Origin: Sphingobacteriales bacterium 44-61
GTDB lineage: Bacteria; Bacteroidota; Bacteroidia; Chitinophagales; Chitinophagaceae
DNA length: 64,000 nt
NCBI GenBank assembly: GCA_001898405.1
Contig: MKTW01000010.1
Location: 511,216-575,215 of the forward strand
Direction of reading: 5' to 3'
Both the position numbers and the translations under genes were made by a program. The notes beneath the pieces are model-generated. The model had not been told where the DNA came from. It ran no database searches and worked only from the letters and a program-made list of their open reading frames with translations. Below, piece after piece: positions 60,677 to 64,000 of the stretch; the first letter of the stretch is position 1, and every line of letters starts with the position of its first letter.

Positions 60677-61255
60677 TTATTCTTTTTTCAAGAAAAATAA
60701 CTCATAGCCCAAATCAAGTTTATTGTAAATGGAAAACCCGAACTTTTCATACCAGGGAAGATTGCGGGTGGTGGAGGTTTCCAGGCAAATGATCCGTTTG
60801 TTAAAACCACATTCGGCCAGTATTTCCTTCATCAGGACGCTGCCGGTGCCCTTTCCCTGTGAATGGGGGTTAACGCCGATAAACCAGAGGTAATAAAACG
60901 GCTCTTTAGGCTGTAGTGCTTTGACCTTTGTTTCCCGCTGCATGGCTTTTCGCACATTGCCAATCCCGGTGCAGGTCAGGATCAGTTGAATGTCCCACCA
61001 TATTGAACGAAGGGTTGTTTTCTTCTTATCCGGCAACAATATCAGTGCACAGCCCTGCCTGTCATCTGACAAAAATACTTTCCCGAAGGAATGACAGACT
61101 TCAAAGGAATATTTCATCAGCCGACGGATGCGTCGCTTTCGGTGTCGGTCCTGCCGGACGATATAATTAACGCTCTTGTTATCGTCGAAGGCTTCTGTAA
61201 GTATGTTGACGATCTTTTCTTTATCGTCGTATGTTGCTTTGATCATACCAGGCAT
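60677..61255 (-). CDS. GNAT-family N-acetyltransferase
   Basis: A 192-residue acetyltransferase. The acetyl-CoA signature is in WFIGVNPHSQGKGTGSVLMK (R/Q-x-x-G-x-G/A pattern), followed by FNKRIICLETSTTRNLPWYE and KFGFSIYNKLDLGY at the C-terminus, both GNAT-like. The acceptor substrate is unknown. It sits 11 bp before the LuxR regulator on the same strand and is cargo or regulator of the element. Confidence 0.85.
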   Translation of the reverse strand: MPGMIKATYDDKEKIVNILTEAFDDNKSVNYIVRQDRHRKRRIRRLMKYSFEVCHSFGKVFLSDDRQGCALILLPDKKKTTLRSIWWDIQLILTCTGIGNVRKAMQRETKVKALQPKEPFYYLWFIGVNPHSQGKGTGSVLMKEILAECGFNKRIICLETSTTRNLPWYEKFGFSIYNKLDLGYELFFLKKE

Positions 61256-61365
61256 CCGGATTTAATGAATTAAAATAGGATGAGTTCAAAAACGGCTGGC
61301 GTAGAAACGCCTGCCTTACATGAGAAAATCTACTGCTTTGCGAAATAGATATAAGGGTCAATAGC

Positions 61366-61626
61366 TCATTTCAACATTTCCAGTTCTATAATCCCGCCCA
61401 GTTCTTCCAGTAGCTGCACTGTTCTTCCAACCCGGTCTTTCTCCACCTGGCAATGAATAATCAGCATGGCCTCACCACTGCGAAACCGGTGCATGCTCAG
61501 GTTGTCAATAATAATATGCCGGTCCTGGAAAAACATCGCCAGCCGGCGCAATGTATCGCCAGGATCGCTGATCTGCAATACAAAAGCGCAACTCTTTTTT
61601 ATGACTTCCGCCGTGAGGTCTTTCAT
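61366..61626 (-). CDS. ACT-domain-like small protein
   Basis: An 86-residue protein starting MKDLTAEVIKKSCAFVLQIS. The pattern FVLQISDPGDTLRRLAMFF, DRHIIIDNLSMHRF and MLIIHCQVEKDRVGRTVQLL, LEELGGIIELEML matches an ACT-type regulatory domain such as the acetolactate synthase small subunit N-terminus. No enzyme partner is encoded. It overlaps the upstream RteC-like gene (ATGA at 61623-61626), so it is likely its regulatory partner. A longer in-frame start at 61719 is unlikely. Confidence 0.7.
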   Translation of the reverse strand: MKDLTAEVIKKSCAFVLQISDPGDTLRRLAMFFQDRHIIIDNLSMHRFRSGEAMLIIHCQVEKDRVGRTVQLLEELGGIIELEMLK

Positions 61627-62171
61627 TCTTTTAATTGCTTTAACCTGTTTTCTACATATTCCTTGTACATCCTGTTTGCTATGAATCCTCTTACTAAGTG
61701 ATCGTGTGAACTCCGGCAATCCAAATCTTCATAAATTCGCTCCTGTGGCAACAGCAGCAGCCGGTTGTTGCGCTGTAAAAAGTATTCCGCATCACTTTCC
61801 GTTTTCCCATTTTCATAATACTGGATAAAATCCCTGTTGCGTTCATAGAAACGCTGGTATCGCCTTTCTTCTTCCTCCCAATATGTCACTTCATCATCTT
61901 TTTGAGCAGGGATAAAAAGCAATCCCTGGTTTAATATCAAATAGTGCTCGATGTAGGCCGTAAACCGGGGTTTTACCGATTTAAAGAACTCAATTTCTTC
62001 AGCATCATCGTAAATGACACGCCTTTGAAAACATTGCTTTATTCTTACCCAGTAGTTCAGCGTTATCCGGTAGCAATATTCGGCAATCTCCGTTTCAGGC
62101 AGTTCCATACCACTGCACCTCGCCATATCCTTCAGCATATCGCTATGCAATAACTGGTACTTTTCATTCAT
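61623..62171 (-). CDS. RteC-like regulator
   Basis: A 182-residue protein that resembles RteC, the regulator that drives excision and transfer of CTnDOT. The conserved core is EIEFFKSVKPRFTAYIEHYL near 70, a charged stretch (EEEERRYQRFYERNRDFIQY), YENGKTESDAEYFLQRNN near 128, and a helical C-terminus. It is shorter than RteC of CTnDOT (about 217). No HTH is visible, as in RteC. It starts at ATG 62171 and ends overlapping the ACT-like gene. Confidence 0.75.
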   Translation of the reverse strand: MNEKYQLLHSDMLKDMARCSGMELPETEIAEYCYRITLNYWVRIKQCFQRRVIYDDAEEIEFFKSVKPRFTAYIEHYLILNQGLLFIPAQKDDEVTYWEEEERRYQRFYERNRDFIQYYENGKTESDAEYFLQRNNRLLLLPQERIYEDLDCRSSHDHLVRGFIANRMYKEYVENRLKQLKE

Positions 62172-62195
62172 TAGCGCATTTGTTTGTTTAAATTT

Positions 62196-62226
62196 TAAAA
62201 AAGGGGAAGCTGCTCACACTTCCCCT
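62196..62226 (-). terminator. Terminator between cargo gene and RteC-like gene
   Basis: AGGGGAAG (62202-62209) pairs with CTTCCCCT (62219-62226). On the minus strand a run of six T and then A/T bases follows, so it should end the transcript from 62328-62774. Confidence 0.85.
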
Positions 62227-62327
62227 AACCAAACTAACTGCTTATGAGAAAACAATCAAAAGGCCATTGTGGAAACAAAGCCTTGTATGGTCAAACGGGG
62301 TGATGACCATTCATGAGAAAACTGTCA

Positions 62328-62774
62328 CTAATCATTTATCGCAATGCTAAATGTTTCCTTCTTCGGCGGCATGCATTGCTGATTATTACATACCATATAT
62401 TCAACCGTTCCGGAAATATTCGTTTTCACTTTCGCTTTCAACTGTACCTTCTGCACAAACACTACTTTATTTTCGTAATACTTTACATCAACATCAAAAA
62501 CATCTTCATGTTTTTGGATCAGTTTGCCTTCTTCTTTTGGGCTATCAACCAGCGCCACAAGTGGATTCTTCGAGAAAACAAAACTTGTTTTAACGGGTCC
62601 GCCATCTGGTGTGGTTTGCGAATAAATATGCCAGGGTGAATTGATCGTGGCTGTCAGCCGTATTTCATACACCTTGTCCGAAACTTTCCTGGTACTGTAA
62701 CTCCAGTTCACCGGCTGTTGCGCTGAAACACAAATACTGAGCAGTAAAAAAATACTCACATAAATACCTTTCAT
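62328..62774 (-). CDS. DsbD-alpha-like periplasmic protein
   Basis: A 148-residue exported protein with a signal peptide (GIYVSIFLLLSICVSAQ). The domain resembles the N-terminal alpha domain of DsbD: INSPWHIYSQTTPDGGPVKT, and the paired cysteines in YMVCNNQQCMPPK. Such domains pass electrons to periplasmic disulfide proteins, normally fused to a membrane DsbD part which is absent here. It ends at the terminator 62196-62226 and lies 9 bp after the GH92 gene on the same strand. Confidence 0.82.
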   Translation of the reverse strand: MKGIYVSIFLLLSICVSAQQPVNWSYSTRKVSDKVYEIRLTATINSPWHIYSQTTPDGGPVKTSFVFSKNPLVALVDSPKEEGKLIQKHEDVFDVDVKYYENKVVFVQKVQLKAKVKTNISGTVEYMVCNNQQCMPPKKETFSIAIND

Positions 62775-62783
62775 ATTCTTATT

Positions 62784-64000
62784 TTAATTTTCAATTAGGG
62801 TGGTCATCCATTGATTCCGTATTCCAAATGCCTTATTGGGTTTGTCGGAAGCGGTAATTACTAAGCGGCCACCTTTCATAATCTCATCCTGCGTGATCCA
62901 GTTCTTGTCAAGATTCCTTCCATTCAATGAAACTGATTGTATATATTTATTAGCGGGCTTAAAATTCTTTACTGTGATTACAAATGTTTTGTTGAAAGCA
63001 ACATGTTCAAACAACGGCACACTCAAATAGTAAACCGGTTCACCAACACAAGCCGGTGATAGACCGCAAGCCGCCAATACATACCATGAACTCATAGCTC
63101 CGGCATCATCATCCATGCTTTGCAGAAAGGCATCCGGTCTGTTATTATATATTCTTCCGATTTGCGGGTTAACGCCCCTGTAATTAATATCCGTATAGTA
63201 TTGCACTACCGTATCCTTTGCATACCTATGTATCATTTCTTGCGACTTCCACGGTTGCGAAGAAAAATTATATAAATACGGAGCCTGTATATCCGGTTCG
63301 TTAGCAGCATTGTAAAAGTCATTTCCAAAAAACTGATCTAATTGAGCGATGTAGGCGGAATCGCCGCCACACAATTCCACGATACCTTTTTGATCAAAGG
63401 GCACAAACCATCGGTATTGCCACACCGTTCCCTGGTACATGCCCCTTGCGCCGTAATCATCTACATCAGGTTTACTGATGTCCCGGAAATTCTGCGTCCA
63501 AACTTTCTGGTATTGCAAAACCTTTTGCCTGTACATAGTTGCCAGGCTTTCTTTGTGCAGGATGGTTAGTATTTCAGATAATGCCCACAGGTCATAGCTT
63601 GATTCCATTGCTTTATCGGGGTGCGAAAAATCCAGATGCTCACTTTCTTTGATAAGCGAATCAATGATCGGCGAAAAATCAATTTTATATCCCTTTCGGT
63701 AAGCATCTAATAAAACAACCACCGCATGTTCTGTTCGTACGGTATTGGATGGTTCAGTTAACGTAGCCCAGTCTTTCTTGCCATAGTTGTATAAGTTGAC
63801 AATGGAAGAAACAATATCCTGGTATTGTTTTGGGTAAGCTATCGAAAGCAAGGGCAACTGGGTTTTATAATTATCCCAAATGGACCAGCCGTTATAAACG
63901 GTGTGATTTGAAGCCTCAGCGCTACTGTAAGGTTCCCCGAATGTTGCCCACCCAGTGTTAGAGAAAATCTCTAACTTAAATGGGTCAATTATGAAAAAAG
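62784..64000 (-). CDS. GH92 alpha-mannosidase (C-terminal part, gene runs off the window)
   Basis: The reading frame is open from the last base of the window down to 62784, giving at least 405 residues of a glycoside hydrolase family 92 exo-alpha-mannosidase (calcium-dependent, inverting). Hallmarks are TGWATFGEPY, VYNGWSIWDNYKTQLPLLSI, TEPSNTVRTEHAVVVLLDAY, ANEPDIQAPYLYNFSSQPWK and DDDAGAMSSWYVLAACGLSP near the active site. It probably degrades mannan or N-glycan material outside the cytoplasm. The N-terminal signal and domain lie beyond the window. Followed at 9 bp by the DsbD-alpha-like gene. Confidence 0.9.
   Translation of the reverse strand, partial: FFIIDPFKLEIFSNTGWATFGEPYSSAEASNHTVYNGWSIWDNYKTQLPLLSIAYPKQYQDIVSSIVNLYNYGKKDWATLTEPSNTVRTEHAVVVLLDAYRKGYKIDFSPIIDSLIKESEHLDFSHPDKAMESSYDLWALSEILTILHKESLATMYRQKVLQYQKVWTQNFRDISKPDVDDYGARGMYQGTVWQYRWFVPFDQKGIVELCGGDSAYIAQLDQFFGNDFYNAANEPDIQAPYLYNFSSQPWKSQEMIHRYAKDTVVQYYTDINYRGVNPQIGRIYNNRPDAFLQSMDDDAGAMSSWYVLAACGLSPACVGEPVYYLSVPLFEHVAFNKTFVITVKNFKPANKYIQSVSLNGRNLDKNWITQDEIMKGGRLVITASDKPNKAFGIRNQWMTTLIEN

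Overview
The window looks like chromosomal DNA of a Bacteroidota bacterium, most likely a Chitinophagaceae relative (inference from gene content). Supporting signs are moderate GC, TAnnTTTG-type promoter elements, few Shine-Dalgarno sequences, many secreted proteins ending their signal peptides in ...GQ or ...AQ, propeller-type sensor kinases, a DUF2723 protein, and a Bacteroidetes conjugative element with traE-F-G-I-J-K-L-M-N order. No tRNA, rRNA or CRISPR array was recognised.

Region 1 (1-18.1 kb) is ordinary core genome. It holds priA and murB (+), a MoxR/Mg-chelatase-like ATPase and its VWA partner (-) with a GxxExxY protein between them, a very large DUF2723 membrane glycosyltransferase, a SAM hydrolase and an SDR. 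These are followed by a HipA-like kinase overlapping a DUF3037 gene, a PLP decarboxylase, and metE behind a cobalamin riboswitch.

Region 2 (18.1-25.1 kb) looks like a nitric-oxide/low-oxygen defence regulon. A DUF488 gene and an Rrf2/NsrR-like regulator each carry a near-identical palindrome (TAAAAGATA-N4-TATCTTTTA) at the promoter. An 11-nt half-site lies before an operon of an unusual CcoN-like oxidase subunit, a CcoO-cytochrome c fusion, two small membrane proteins, a group III truncated haemoglobin, a 4-TM protein, the Fe-S repair protein Ric/ScdA and a haemerythrin.

Region 3 (25.1-27.5 kb) is a compact, overlapping five-gene operon: thioredoxin-like protein, unknown, MarR regulator with a Cys-rich tail, AAA ATPase and a miniature YggS homologue lacking most of the barrel. 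A 17-nt palindrome sits in its promoter. I do not recognise this combination as a described system.

Region 4 (27.7-39.5 kb) holds an SRPBCC protein, secreted proteins of unknown function, an M48 lipoprotein peptidase, a damaged paralogue pair, a propeller histidine kinase/LuxR response regulator pair, a RibD-like reductase and an alpha/beta hydrolase.

Region 5 (39.8-46.4 kb) is a decayed island between two direct copies of a 16-nt sequence resembling a tRNA 3' end, each next to a terminator-like hairpin. It contains a 1.0-kb IS481-like element, a DUF4143 ATPase, a shattered Fic gene, a fused AraC/oxidoreductase relic, several strong inverted repeats and one apparently intact secreted DUF6624-like gene.

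Region 6 (46.4-62.3 kb) is part of an integrative conjugative element. The minus-strand transfer operon runs traE-traF-traG-lipoprotein-three TraI paralogues-traJ-traK-traL-like-traM-traN-accessory genes, and is bounded by terminators at about 58.5 and 46.56 kb. Upstream lie a membrane-bound LuxR regulator, a GNAT acetyltransferase, an ACT-like protein and an RteC-like regulator. A DsbD-alpha-like protein and a GH92 alpha-mannosidase running off the window end follow. The integrase and relaxase are not in the window.
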